Assembly (NCBI GenBank): GCA_014925825.1 | Contig: JACGCK010000022.1 | Coordinates: 372,001-436,000 of the forward strand | Reading direction: 5' to 3' | Length of the DNA stretch: 64,000 nt | From: Pholiota molesta | Taxonomy: Eukaryota > Basidiomycota > Agaricomycetes > Agaricales > Strophariaceae | Shown: piece after piece, positions 42,384 through 53,790 of the stretch | Layout of the letters: each line of letters begins with the position of its first letter | How positions within the stretch are numbered: position 1 is the first letter of the stretch | The notes under the pieces: generated by a model | The model's input: only the letters and a program-made list of their open reading frames with translations | Database searches by the model: none | What the model was told of the DNA's origin: nothing | Made by a program: the position numbers and the translations under genes

Positions 42384-42826
42384 TGTCGCAAATTTGGAAA
42401 ATGCCTTATAATCTACAACGCTTATATTACGAATGTCACACGCACATTATAATTGCATATCTCAGTCAATACATTTTCCCTTGATCTCAAATTTCATAGG
42501 GATGTAAATACACTATTGTAGAATGTTAAATTATAGTTTATTTCAGCTCGAGGGTCTGTCTGCCTAAGCTAGACACAACTTAATTTATGTGACATTATAA
42601 GGCATCACATTGGTCACAAAAATCGATTATGATTTTTAGTTGATTCATTCTTCCCCCTGCATTTGTTCAAATTGCAATATTCAGAGTGTATTGTATAGCT
42701 ATATCCTCATTCAAAGTATTGACAGTGTTTGAGGCAGATAACTGCACATTTGGTGATGGTGTGCGCGTTATAAGGATTCGTAATATAAGCGTTGTAGATT
42801 GTAAGGCACTTTCCAAATTTGCGACA
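42384..42826. mobile_element. MITE-like element with about 50-bp terminal inverted repeats
   Basis: TGTCGCAAATTTGGAAA at 42384 and its complement TTTCCAAATTTGCGACA ending at 42826 extend inward through AATCTACAACGCTTATATTA and GTTGTAGATT-type matching sequence to a length of about 50 bp, with a few mismatches. The 443-bp interior is AT-rich and non-coding. A target duplication was not evident. Confidence 0.65.
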
Positions 42827-43840
42827 TGCTGAATCTGCTGATCGACATTCCCGCACCCGAAGCGAGTAGAGATTCCTTAGATTTCCTCGACTTTGAGTCA
42901 GAGAGCGAAATAGCCGAATGCAGAGCCGGAGGAGTGAACAGGATGCTGGAGCGGACAGGGCAGGGAAACAGCGCGGTGCTGGCGCGACGATAGACGAAGA
43001 AAGTAGATCGTTAATTAGAATGAAATACCTTTGCCAAACACTGCTCGGCAATGACGGCCGCCGGAACGCATTCTTGGCCTCGTCTTGGCCTCGTCTTTGC
43101 CTCGAGTTGGCAAGAAGTAGCGCGCATCGCAAGAGAATCGACGTGTATCCGAGTACTCGGGAGGAGGTTCGTCCAACATCCCGCACATCCTTCTGGATAC
43201 CCACAGCATCAGTTTCTGGCCGAGAAACAAGTTCCTGGGCAGTGAAAGTTTCTGCTACGTAGCTGATGCGATCTTGCACGCGCACGTTCGCCTCCTCTGT
43301 CAGTGCATTCCCTTCAATGTTTATGCCGCGCAGCGGGAAACTGGGAGGCTGATAACGTTCGTTGCAGGTTCGTCGTGAAATGAGGCAGGAGATCCAAACA
43401 AATGTTGCATGCAAAATTTATTCCGAAATGATAACTACATGTGTCTATTACAAGTATACCTTCGAGAAGGCCCAGAGTTTAAGAATGTTGTTCAGAAGCC
43501 TGTATAAACATAAATAAATTACACGGAAAATAGCAAATCATCTCCTAGGCTAGTCCGCATACGCGTCTACGAAAAATCCCCAGCTTCGACACAATATCAC
43601 CACCCACAAGCCACAAAGACGGCGTCGGCGGTTTGATGTTAATACGCCCATGCACCGTAGGGAACTGAACGCACTCCATAGGCATGGCAACGAGAATCAG
43701 GACGCGCGTGATAAACGCCCCGCTCCCTACGCAATAGCAGGCATAGCAGTCAGCCCTAGGGCCGCATAGCCAGACCGTTGTGCAGCCTCGGCGGATGCTA
43801 GGAGGCGGGGGCAGCCACGGCGCACAATGAAAGGACTCCT
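42827..43840. other. No confident gene
   Basis: A minus-strand frame (42707-43414) crosses the MITE end, so part of it is element sequence. The rest (GNALTEEANVRVQDRISYV...) could be an exon of a lost gene. A short 11-bp repeat GGCCTCGTCTT occurs near 43076-43100. Confidence 0.3.
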
Positions 43841-44309
43841 AAACGCGGAAAACCAAAAGGAAGCTGCAGGAGCGCTGGCTAGGACGCGGGGTGATGACGG
43901 TAACAGCAGTGTCATAGAAGAAGAACTGCAGATGGCGCACTTGCAAAACAGATGTAGTACCTCTCTACCAATAGCAGATGAGCAGAATCTTGGCAGAAAG
44001 TGGAAAGGGGAGCGAGCGAATGTATGTTCCAGGGGCCTAGCAGCTGCTCAGCGAACATGATAGCCTCTCGAGTCTCAACACCAGTCCAATCGCAACACAT
44101 CCTCGACACCTTTCACGACATATCAATATCCTGCGCCGCCACGACCTCCCATCCGTCCACGTCTTCCCTACGCAATAACGAAGCCCGACCATCCAAGACG
44201 ACATATCCCAACCACACGGCTCATAACACCAAGCGCGCTCCTCGGACCCTTTCAATGACACCTCGCCCGGCCTCCCAGAAACAGTGTGCTATACTGGATG
44301 AGCAGGAAA

Positions 44310-45500
44310 TGCGCAGGAGGCTAGGCAGCTGGGTACTATCAAACCGCACGCTCTTCTCCGTTACACATTTTCTGCTAGCGACTGCGGGGAGGCTGGGGCG
44401 CTATCACGATGGATGAGTGGATAGAATGAATGTGGACGCTGTGGACGGTAACGAGAAGACGCGATGGTTGGGATGATCATAGATCACAATTTCGCGTTGG
44501 GGTCTCGATGGGCCAGGAGATAAAATGTTCACACGCATGGAGGAGGACGAGAAGACGCAACGACTGAGAACGATCATAGCTTCGCGCCTCTGACAGCTTC
44601 TGTCAGCCTCTGGTTTCTAGCGCGATCATAGCGCACGCAGGTACCCCGGTGTGCATATGTAGCCGCGCAGCGTATCCCCTTGCGCAAAGTTTGCCAATGA
44701 ACACAGAGGCTGAGCCGGCGTCTCCGCGCACCCCATGAACTGGACACCCACGCACCGCGGGGTGATTCCTCTCGGTCCCAGGTACGCGTCGCCTGGATTC
44801 GGGCCCACAGTCTACAGACCCCGTGTGGCAGGCACACGGTCCGCAGCCATCCCTCCACGCGCATACCCGTATCCGACACGCATAGAACACAATGGACTGG
44901 CCCACAGGCTGTGCGTCCGTGCTCTGTGCGTGATAGACCCAGAGCGTGCGTCAGGATGGCTTGCGGGTCTTGGCGCTGTTGCGGGTACTGTGGACGTGGG
45001 ACGGGGACGATAACAGGATGATGATGGGAGTAGGGCTGAGCGCTGAAAGCGTAGCTGAGTTGAAGGACACGCACCTCGAAGGTATGGCCGTTATATCTGC
45101 GGCGATCGAGGACTACGCAGCGGAAATGCGGCAAAGACCCAACTCGCGTCCGTGTCCTAATGAACGTCAGTAATAGCGCAGTGAGCATTAAAAGATCTAA
45201 CCTTATCGTTGGATGACAAGCGAGCAGGATGTAATGGGCCGTCGATTCTTTCGGTTCTCAGCACACTCTAGTCTCTTGTTCGACTGACGGCGCACTTCGT
45301 GACCATGATATCGAAGACGCTGAATGCGAGAGGTTGGGTTCTGCGTCCCCACTGTGAGCATGGAGTATGTACGAGGTTGAAATGAGGCGCGGTCAACGAA
45401 GCCATGTTGTTGCGTATTTGTATTCCCACCGGAAAATACCGGCGTCTCCTCTTCCCTCCTCTTCCTCGACTCTCCACCGTATGCGCTCAGCTCTCTGCTA
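44310..45500 (+). repeat. Duplicated module, copy A
   Basis: It shares landmarks with 48450-49510 in the same order and with 52690-53790 and 55440-56560 in reverse: CGCAGGAGGCTAGGCAGC, GCGCGCCTCTGACAG, CCACGCACCGCG, GGCCCACAGGCTG and CCCACCGGAAAATACCGGCG. Similarity to copy B extends left to about 43840. Decayed frames on the minus strand encode peptides related between copies. Confidence 0.7.
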
Positions 45501-45879
45501 GTAGATCTCGTCCCCCAGCGGCTTACCAACTTGACTCCACTCTACATTACCCAGATCCCGCCCCATGTAAGCACGATGATCCCTGCGCGTACGCTACGGC
45601 CATGGAATTGGCATGCGCTCGATTCAGGTGGCGAAACAACGGTACTGAAGGTGTGCCATCCGCTATCAGTGCTTTCAATCGCTATACATTGTACCAATAC
45701 TACCCCCTGTTCGATCTCTATGATCTGTGATCCATCTACGATCCATGATCCATGTCTCATCATGCCGCACACCCACTCGCTCATATCGTAGCCTTAACCT
45801 GCACTACGCTGCATAACATCAACGCTCTTTAGAGCCTATGGTGATAGCGGTGTGGAGTTGGTTTAACCAACTACGAGTG

Positions 45880-46160
45880 CCTGGGTGTCTGCATTGCATT
45901 GTGGATGTCCGGGTTACCGAATAGCTGCAAATGATACCTGTAGAACTCTGATAAATGATAATTCACATCTCGTCTCACACATCTTTCGCCAATGCATAAA
46001 TGCCCACCCCTCAGTGATCGTGTCCTTCCAGCGAAACGACTTTACACCTCCGTTATATCCACGCATTCCTCGATCTGCTGCGATCGGATGTGTGGGTAGC
46101 GCCCAGCATGGGGTTCCGCGGCCCTGGGTGAGATCATGGACATGCACACTGCGACTCAAG
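45880..46160 (+). pseudogene. F-box gene fragment
   Basis: The plus-strand sequence reads LVSHIFRQCINAHPSVIVSF followed by QRNDFTPPL, matching LVSHIFRQRINAHRFSIVSF and QRSDSTPPPL of the intact gene at 58144-59646. After this the frame breaks, although IRSDVW..PSMG-like coding continues in other phases to about 46130. It is a 5' remnant only. The sequence just upstream (45885-45960) recurs inverted at 54990-55095. Confidence 0.65.
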
Positions 46161-46365
46161 TCCAGGTGGCGGATGCATCTATGACATATATGTGAACCTA
46201 CCCAAGTCTCACCCGTCGCATTAGACGCGCGCTTACCCACAAAGATCTCGATCCAGCCACCCATGATCTTTGGGTAAACTCTGCGCAACAGTTGTACTTG
46301 TGCATTTAGTTATTGAGATAGTCGTTGGGCTCTCGTGCGCTCTAGCGCTCACTCTCACGGGCTGT

Positions 46366-46668
46366 TTACATCGCCAGTGCAAAGGGTACCATATCTACAG
46401 TAGGCTGAGTAAATGAGTCATTTACAGAACTCGTGATCTTGAAGAAAGTGGCATCCGTGTACGGTGCCGTGGGACATGAAGAAGCAAAAATCAATTTGAG
46501 GTTGCCAATGACTCCATCCGTGCGGGTCAGCCAGGTCATATTGACGTTCGGCAGAGACGATCTTAGCAATTGAACACCATCGATAGCGACATTTGGAAAG
46601 AATTGTGAGAAAATTTTTGGAAAAAATACTTGCTTTCTCATCGTCGGTTCTACAGTGACAGCGATCAC
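46366..46668 (-). CDS. Hypothetical short protein
   Basis: A 100-residue minus-strand frame. The first true ATG-based start is not certain (MRKQVFFPKIFSQFFPNVAI lies inside). It is divergent from the dehydrogenase at 46754, with a TATAAATA at about 46690 between. No family recognised. Confidence 0.25.
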   Translation of the reverse strand: MIAVTVEPTMRKQVFFPKIFSQFFPNVAIDGVQLLRSSLPNVNMTWLTRTDGVIGNLKLIFASSCPTAPYTDATFFKITSSVNDSFTQPTVDMVPFALAM

Positions 46669-46753
46669 TTGATGAGGCTTAGAGCTGGTATAAATACAGG
46701 CAGTTTTTGACGCCTTTATCCTTCATCTGCCATACTACACGGTTAGAGAGTTA

Positions 46754-47682
46754 TGTTTGAAATCTCGCCCAAAATCTATCTCGTAGCTGGAGCAACGCGG
46801 GGCCTTGGTATATCTTAATAATAAGCGTCGACATTTGCTGCGTACTGATATACTTGTGTTTCTAGGTTTAGCTCTCGTTGACGATATCGCAACGAAGGAC
46901 CAGTCTGCCGTTATCTATGCAGGCGCACGGAATACGTCCAACGGTGCCGCTCAACTTATCCAAGTCGCAGCGAAGTACCCTGGACGAGTTCACGTTGTGA
47001 AATACGTCGCTGGGACAAGGAGGGAAACGACGCGCTTGCAAAGCAGATCGCTGCAGAGCATGGCCGGTTAGACACCGTCATTGCTAACGCTGGTGCGATT
47101 CCAATCTCTCTTTGCTCTGTGATATGACTCATCCCAGTTCACTTCGTCCATAGCCATCTGCGCTACCTGCTGACAAGTTCACAGACGAGTTTTCCGTATG
47201 CGATTTCGTTTTATGCATAATTACGTGCACAGTGACTTACTGTTCCCCATAAGGTCAACGCTCTCGGCCCTATTGTCCTCTTTCAGTCAACTCGCGAGTT
47301 GCTGAAAGCGAGCCCGCTTCCGCGCTTCGTCCCAATCAGTTCCGCAGGTGGCAGTATGGAGTTCATTCCACAAATGGGTGCAATGGATGCCTCGCCGTAT
47401 GGAGCGAGCAAGGCGGCGCTGAACTGGGTCACCCGTAAGATTCACTTTGAGAACGAGTGGCTGAGTATGCCCCTTCCTTATTTCCTATACCCCAAGATAA
47501 TTGATGTGGTTTTCAGTCGCTTTCCCGCAGTGCCCGGGGCCTGTGAACACTGACATGGGTGCGTTCTGCTTCTTACACCTAGTGCCGCAGCGAGTAAATT
47601 GGTGGACATCATCGTCGCCTCGACGCGCGAGAAGGACGGAGGGCAGTTCCATAGCAGCGATGACGGGAGACGCCCGTGGTAG
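46754..47682 (+). pseudogene. Short-chain dehydrogenase/reductase, spliced, probably disabled
   Basis: Exons inferred at 46754-46807, 46866-47118, 47154-47195, 47254-47464 and 47517-47682, all with GT-AG introns of 35-60 nt. The product has the Rossmann motif YLVAGATRGLGLALVDDI, an IANAG motif, the catalytic Ser region FVPISSAGGSMEF, the YGASKAALN active-site Tyr/Lys, and PGPVNTDMG. Resemblance is to the norsolorinic-acid-ketoreductase-like group of NAD(P)-dependent enzymes, which reduce carbonyl groups in the cytosol. One base seems missing near 47013 (after VKYVAG, before DKEGNDAL in another phase) and the last exon AASKLVDIIVASTREKDGG is out of phase with PGPVNTDMG, so two lesions are likely unless sequencing or splicing explains them. 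Confidence 0.7.
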
Positions 47683-48449
47683 ATCTGCGCGGCCAGTTAT
47701 GTAAATGGATGCATCGCATCTACGGTTACGAGACTGTAACCAACATGGGCAGCTGTGTGCGCAATGACTACGCGCATGAGCATCTTGCTAAGCACGCATT
47801 CAAGCACAAGTATTTACAATTATTCAAACATTCAGATATTTTAAAGGACGGAGAAGAGAAGTGAAAGAGTCGATTAGCATGATGTAGATGTAAATAGTAG
47901 ACAGGAAAGATAAGCACATAGTTGAATATTTACTACAGAGTCGATGAATCTATGACATGCCTCGATGAAAAAAAATTCTAGACACGGAAAGCGGAAAGGA
48001 AGCTGCAGGTGTGGTGGCCAGGATGAGTGGCGATGACGGCAACGGCAGTGTAGAATGAAAAACGGATAGATCGATCGCGCGTGTTCATAATAGAGGTAGT
48101 ACCTGTATGATAGAGGCAATACCTCGATGACCAACCACTAGTAAAGACTCTCTTGATAGTGGGCGAGTAGACAATGCAAAACGGAGCGAGCGAATGCATG
48201 TTTCAGGGACGGAGCAGCGAGTCAATGAACAGGATACTCTCTCAACACCAGACACCCGTTCAAGACAATCCGATATCCTCTAGGGCCATGACACCTCCGC
48301 GCGACCACTTCTTCCTCAAACAACAGCACAGCCGGACCACCCGACACGACATACACCAACTGCACGGCTCATAACACCGATCGCACTACTCGGACGCTTT
48401 GAATCACACCTAGCCCCGCCTCCCAGCAACGGCACACATACAAAGGGAA

Positions 48450-49510
48450 TGCGCAGGAGGCTAGGCAGCTGGGTACTACCAGACCGCACGCTCCTCACTG
48501 CGTAATTTTGAACTAGCGCCTGCGGGGAGGATGGGGTGGGGGTCTCGATGGCCGCGTGGATAGGATACTGACACGTCTGGATGGGAACGAGAAGGCGCCA
48601 TGCTCGGGAAGATCATCGCCGCGCGCCTCTGACAGCCTCTGTTTACAGGTGACACACAGCGCATGCAGGTATAGAGGCGTGCATGCGTAACCGCATGCAG
48701 CGTATCCCGTTGCGCAGAGGTTGCCCATGAAAACAGAGGTCTAGTCGGCGTCTCCGCTGCTACGCGCACCCCATAAACCGGACATCCAGACATCCACGCA
48801 CCGCGCGGTGGAGCCTCCCGATCCCTGCTAAGCTTTGGTCCGGGCCCACAGACCCAGTGTGACACGCACACGATCCGCAGCCATCTTCACACACACTGTA
48901 CAGTGGATTGGCCCACAGGCTGCACGTCCGTGCGCTATACGTGCTAGATCCCAGAGCGTTAGGATGGTTTGCGGAGCGGCGCCGTTGCGGATACTGTGGA
49001 CACGGGATGGGAATGACAACATGATAACAATGGGAGCAGGGCTGGAAGCGTAGATGAGAAGAATACGCACCTCAGATGTATGGCCTGCATATGTATGGCC
49101 CTCGACGACTACGCAGACGAAAGCTGGCGAAGGCGCAGCTCGAGCACCGGGCGCGATGCAGGAGTATGCCGACATCCAAGTATGTGTCCGTATCCTAATA
49201 ATTTCATCAGAGATAAGGCAGTGAGCAGGGAAAAGACACAACCAAACCACGCACGAAACACGGAAATGAGCTGGGGACAAGCGAGCAGGATGTATATGGA
49301 GACATGTCGAATCGTTCGAGTACCAGCACACTCCTACTCTTGTTCGACGACGGCGCACTGTGACTCTGGCATATGTCGTAGAAGATGCTGAATGCGATAA
49401 GAATGAATAAGTAGATTGCCTTCTGCACGAGACGCGTCAGCAAAGCCATGTTGTCGTGTATTTGTATTCCCACCGGCAAATACCGGCTTCTCCTCTTCCC
49501 AACCTCTTCC
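48450..49510 (+). repeat. Duplicated module, copy B
   Basis: It has the same order of landmarks as copy A, ending with CCCACCGGCAAATACCGGCT. A minus-strand frame (48828-49358) has residues shared with copy C (RLSPAHFRVSCVVWLCLFPA; CVVVEGHTYAGHTSEVRILL). Left similarity with A extends to about 47985 (GGAAGCTGCAGG). Confidence 0.7.
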
Positions 49511-49901
49511 CTCCTTTTTTTGCGGAACACATCTTCTGTTCTATCTACCTGCACGGACATACAGTAATGAGAATAATATCTGATTATCAACTCATCCACG
49601 AAACACGCTCGATGCAGCAATATCCCAGCTTATTTCTAGAACAGAGGAGACACTGCGTTCAGATCGTATCCTGGCGTATATTGTAGGCCAGCAGGTCGAG
49701 GAAGAGGTGTCATTAAGTGCCGAAGTACACAGTAAAGTCCTCCGTCACTGCCATGCACAACCACACTCCAAGCTCTCATCACGGCAGGCAAAGGATGATT
49801 TGCGGAAAAGCTGAAGGATTCGACAATTTAAATAAACCTTATGCAAATGTAACAACAATCGACGAAGTGCTCAGACGAGATTTCAGACCATACGGCATTG
49901 C

Positions 49902-51359
49902 CTACCAGCCCCAAACAGCACGCCGCACCTCCACAGGTTCGTCCCCCTGAAACCTCACAGCTACCCCTGCATGAACATACCTCCGGACCTCCGAAACAAA
50001 CAGACTTCTATCCCCGCTGTCGTCCCACCTGCTATTCAGATGCACACGCCAAGCCGGAAGGAGCGTGACCTCCCGCACGGTGGTGCCCGACGGACGCGTC
50101 AGATCCAGCCAGCCGCGCGCCCGGAAAATCCTGTCGCAGAACGCAGACGCATGATAGCGCTGCACAGGGCTGACGACGTAGAAGCACAGCCGCTCCAGAC
50201 GCGGCGCATGCGCCGCGAGCGGGGCGACGTCCCTCCCCCACGCGGCGGGGGCGCGCCCAATGTTCCCGAGGAAGTCCGCCCCGAGCGACAACGTCGCGAC
50301 CGCGGGCGCAGAGCCCAGCACCGCGTGCACCTCCGTGATCGCAGAGGCGCCGTACCACGTCGGCGCCGTCGACCCGAGCGAGAGCGTGTGCACCGCAGGC
50401 AGGCGCAGGTTGCGGAACGCGGCCTGGAGCGGGTGTTGCGTTTCGTTCGCGCTCCCGCACAGGCAGGCGTCCACGCGGAGCACCGCGAGGCAGGGGAGTG
50501 TGCAGACGGGCGGGTGCGCGACGGCGGCGATGTCCTCATCCATTATGCGGAAGTGGAACGCGCCCGATTGCAAGCCGCGGAAGGAGCGGATGAAGGGGTA
50601 CCAGACGTCCAGATCCAGAAACAGCATGCCGGGCAGCGAGAGGTGCGTCAGCCAAGACCAGTTGTAAGGAGGGTCTGTGAAATCGTAAGCGCCGAGTCGG
50701 TGCTCCTCAAGAACCAGACGCCGAAGGGGTGGTTGTTTCTCGGTGAGCGCGGATGTCAGGTAATGGGTGCAGTCGACGAGCTGATAGTCATCCCACTCCC
50801 ACGCATACGATGCAAGTACGACGGTATGGGCATTCGGGTGTATTCTGATCGCGTATCCTTCTTCGGCTCGTTTGCAGACAAGGTACGAATAGAGTCTTCC
50901 GACACTGATATACTGCGCCGAGGACATGAACTCCAGGAGGAAATCACAGGTGGATGCCGACAGACGACCACGTCGGTAAAGACGCCCAGTTGGTATATAC
51001 TCACTCGGCCGCGTCTCGACCTGGAGATACGGAGCCGTCATGCCCAGGTTCTGCCTCCACCATCTCAGCCATCCCAAACGACGTTCGAACACGTCCGGGT
51101 CCCAGACGAAGGGCCGCCCATTCCTATGCCAGTGGATCCGCAGTTCGAAGCGGAGGTGAGACCAGAGGAAGGGCGAGGAAAGTACCACCGCTCGCCAGGT
51201 GGCACACACCTGGCAGAGGAGCATCGGCGCGATCGTCGTGTTCGGCTGGAGGAGGACGTGCACAGAAGAATATTGGACACAGCAGGCGAAGATTTCACAG
51301 AGAAGCTCATAAGGAAGATTGGTTACTGGGCCTTGATTTGGACTGTATGTGTTATTCAT
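49902..51359 (-). CDS. F-box domain protein with leucine-rich-like C-terminus
   Basis: An intronless 485-residue frame from ATG 51359 (MNNTYSPNQGPVTNLPYELL) to the stop at 49902. Residues about 13-60 form an F-box-like motif: NLPYELLCEIFACC ... APMLLCQVCATWRAVVLSSP followed by FLWSHL. This binds Skp1 in SCF ubiquitin ligases in the general family. The rest has repeated hydrophobic segments of the kind found in substrate-recognition regions of mushroom F-box proteins (LTHLSLPGMLFLDL, VHTLSLGSTAPTW, VATLSLGADFLG). The frame is open further upstream to 51527, so a longer N-terminus is possible, but the F-box spacing favours 51359. The 3' half is very GC-rich. No defect seen. Confidence 0.8.
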   Translation of the reverse strand: MNNTYSPNQGPVTNLPYELLCEIFACCVQYSSVHVLLQPNTTIAPMLLCQVCATWRAVVLSSPFLWSHLRFELRIHWHRNGRPFVWDPDVFERRLGWLRWWRQNLGMTAPYLQVETRPSEYIPTGRLYRRGRLSASTCDFLLEFMSSAQYISVGRLYSYLVCKRAEEGYAIRIHPNAHTVVLASYAWEWDDYQLVDCTHYLTSALTEKQPPLRRLVLEEHRLGAYDFTDPPYNWSWLTHLSLPGMLFLDLDVWYPFIRSFRGLQSGAFHFRIMDEDIAAVAHPPVCTLPCLAVLRVDACLCGSANETQHPLQAAFRNLRLPAVHTLSLGSTAPTWYGASAITEVHAVLGSAPAVATLSLGADFLGNIGRAPAAWGRDVAPLAAHAPRLERLCFYVVSPVQRYHASAFCDRIFRARGWLDLTRPSGTTVREVTLLPAWRVHLNSRWDDSGDRSLFVSEVRRYVHAGVAVRFQGDEPVEVRRAVWGW

Positions 51360-51699
51360 AGTGCTGTAGAGAGAAGCCTGGCGAGCTCTCACGAGGATAT
51401 CCGTTGTACCATGAACGAGAACGAGAACGACAGACGCAAGTATGCCGTACAAAAGAGAGCGAAGATAACGGGACCGGGAGGCCAGCCGTGCGCTCGGGAA
51501 GTTACGGAATGCGCCGCCAGGCAGCACGGCATTTGCCGGTACTGGACTGACTGGCTTGCACTATCCTCAGGCTCTCATCTGATTTTTCAAGACCAATCGC
51601 AGTGAGTGAAATGGTAAAAATCTAAGCTACGAGATAACAGACGGCCAGACGAGGTCACGCCTGGTCGCCCCCTGGAGCCCTCGCTTCCAAAAAAAAAAA

Positions 51700-51800
51700 A
51701 TTCAAGGCGGGTGCATGACCAGAGCAGCGACACCAGGCAATTAAAATGTCAAAAATCTGAACAGCCCAAAATCTCGGATGTATGACATGCACCCGCCATG
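51700..51800. repeat. Short inverted repeat next to an A-tract
   Basis: GGCGGGTGCATGAC at about 51707 and GACATGCACCCGCC at about 51785 form a 13-14-bp inverted repeat around about 65 bp, directly right of a 12-base A run. It could be a small hairpin element or terminator; nothing decides. Confidence 0.4.
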
Positions 51801-52234
51801 CTGACCAAAATCGAACGGACCCATCAGGGGTGCCTAAGGAATCATGCCGCAACCCGCATTTATTGGTCAAAAAAATGGCGCAAAAGCGAAAGCCGGCTCA
51901 GTGACCAACTCTTCTCGCCCGTTGCGCAAGAGACAGAGAGCCACAATGAATGCGGGGATGGGGCTTTTGGAGAGGCCAAACGGAGCGAGTGTTATGGAGT
52001 TGAAGATCTCGCACCTGACATTGACTATATGTCAGTATCGCACAGATGCGCGAAATCTAAACGGCTAACAGCCAACATCTGACGAAAGCGATACAGATTG
52101 GAGGACCTGCGTGGCGCGGAGGACCACGGACGTACTAATTAGTGAGCAAGATGGTACGCAAGCGGTTCGCGATTAGGAAGCGGACATGAAGAATGTCTTG
52201 CACAAGGTAGATGGAGACAAGGTAGATGGAGTTA

Positions 52235-52476
52235 TAGGAGGAGTCGAGGGTGGCGGGCGACGAGGAGGGGCACTACGCTGCGCTGCGGGCGGCGGTGGAG
52301 GCGTCCGTTTATGCATTGGCGAAAGAGGTGGGAGACACGGGCCATGGAAGAGAGCGCTCGGCGATCGAACATAATCTTGTCGGCTTGCGTGCCAGTAAAG
52401 AGATGGGAATAGCAGGCCTCATCCATAATTTCCCCATTACCTCTAGAAAAATTTCAATTGCTTTTAAGATAGGCAT
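52235..52476 (-). pseudogene. F-box gene 5' fragment
   Basis: From ATG 52476 the minus strand reads MPILKAIEIFLE, shifts by one base, then EIMDEACYSHLFTGTQADKI ... ALSSMARVSHLFRQCINGR, matching MPVLTQSELPIELIDKIIDE ... ALSSLALVSHIFRQRINAH of the gene at 58144-59646. It then loses similarity and stops near 52232. A second truncated relative in this cluster. Confidence 0.65.
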
Positions 52477-52689
52477 CGTTCGCGAGTATTTAAATGATTG
52501 AATCAGATGAATAGACCATTATTTGCAGTCATAAGGACTGTCGAGCACATGCCATTCCCTGGCGCGTAGCGTACCTAGTATAAGTACTACCTCCAAGGAT
52601 CGTTGGGTGTACAACTTGCGGAATCTAAGTCACGTAGGGAGGAATTAAGTTGGAAGTTTTCTAGGGTACGAGATCTACAAGCAGGGAGC

Positions 52690-53790
52690 TGGGCACATAT
52701 GGTTGAGAGTCGAAGAAAAGGAGGGAAAAGGAGAAGCCGGTATTTGCCGGTGGGAATACAAATACATGACAACATGGCTTCGCTGACGCGCCTCGTGCAG
52801 GAGGCAATCTACTTATCGCATTCAGCATCTTCTACGACATATTCCAGAGTGCGCCGTCGTCGAACATGAGTAAGAGTGCGCTGGTACCCTATAGAATCGA
52901 TGGCCCATGTCCATATACATCCTGCTCGCTTGTCCCCAGCTCATTTCCGCGTTTCGTGCATGGTTTGGTTATGTCTTTTCCCTGCTCACTGCCTTATCTC
53001 TGATGAAATTATTAGGATACGGATCCATACTTGGACGTCGTCGTACTCCTGCGTCGCGCCCGGTGCTCGAGCTGCGTCTTCGCCACCTCTCATCTGCGTA
53101 GTCGTCGAGGGCCATACATTCGCGGGCCATGCATCTGAGGTGCGTATTCTTCTCATCTACGCTTCCAGCCCTGCTCCCATTGTTGTCATGTTGTCGTTCC
53201 CATCCCGTGTCCACAGTATCCGCAACGGCGCCGCTCCGCAAACCATCCTAACGCTCTGGGATCTACCACGCATAGCGCACAGTCGCGCAGCCTGTTTGCC
53301 AATCCACTGTGTTCTATGCGTCTCAGGCTGTGTGTGGGAAGATGGCTGCGGATAGTGTGCGTGCCACACTGGGTCTGTCGACCCGGACCCAAGCTTAGCT
53401 GGGATCGGGAGGCTCCACCCCGCGGTGCGTGGATGTCCAGTTTATGGGGTGCGCGTGACAACAGAGACGCCGGCTCAGCCTCTGCTTTCATGGGCAACTT
53501 CTGCACAACGGGATACGCTGCATGCGGTTTCACATGCACGCCTCTATCCCTGCATGCACTATACAGAAGAGTACCAAGATAACAGAGGCTGAAAGAGACT
53601 GTCAGAGGCGCGCGGCGATGATCTTCCCAAGGACGGCGCCTTCTCGTCCCCATCCCGGTGTGTCAGTATATGATCCACGCAGCCATCGAGACCCCCACCC
53701 CATCCTCCCTGCAGGCGCTAGTTCAAAATTCGCAGTGAAGATTGTGCGGTCTAGTGGTACCCTGCCGCCTAGCCTCCTGCGCATTCTGTA
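52690..53790 (-). repeat. Duplicated module, copy C (inverted)
   Basis: Landmarks are in reverse order: GAAGCCGGTATTTGCCGGTG near 52733 ... GCCTAGCCTCCTGCGCATTC near 53769. Similarity with copy D continues right to about 54230 (GGTGGTCCGAAGCGCGC). The plus-strand frame 52876-53355 is the better-preserved version of the peptide also seen in copy B. Confidence 0.7.

Noticed and set aside
49971..51605. A 544-codon plus-strand frame opposite the F-box gene
   Set aside because: It is the antisense shadow of a GC-rich gene. The minus strand has a clear F-box and hydrophobic repeats; the plus frame is Arg-rich without motifs.
51655..51720. The A-tract near 51690 as a retroposed poly(A) tail
   Set aside because: No gene-like sequence or target duplication lies next to it.
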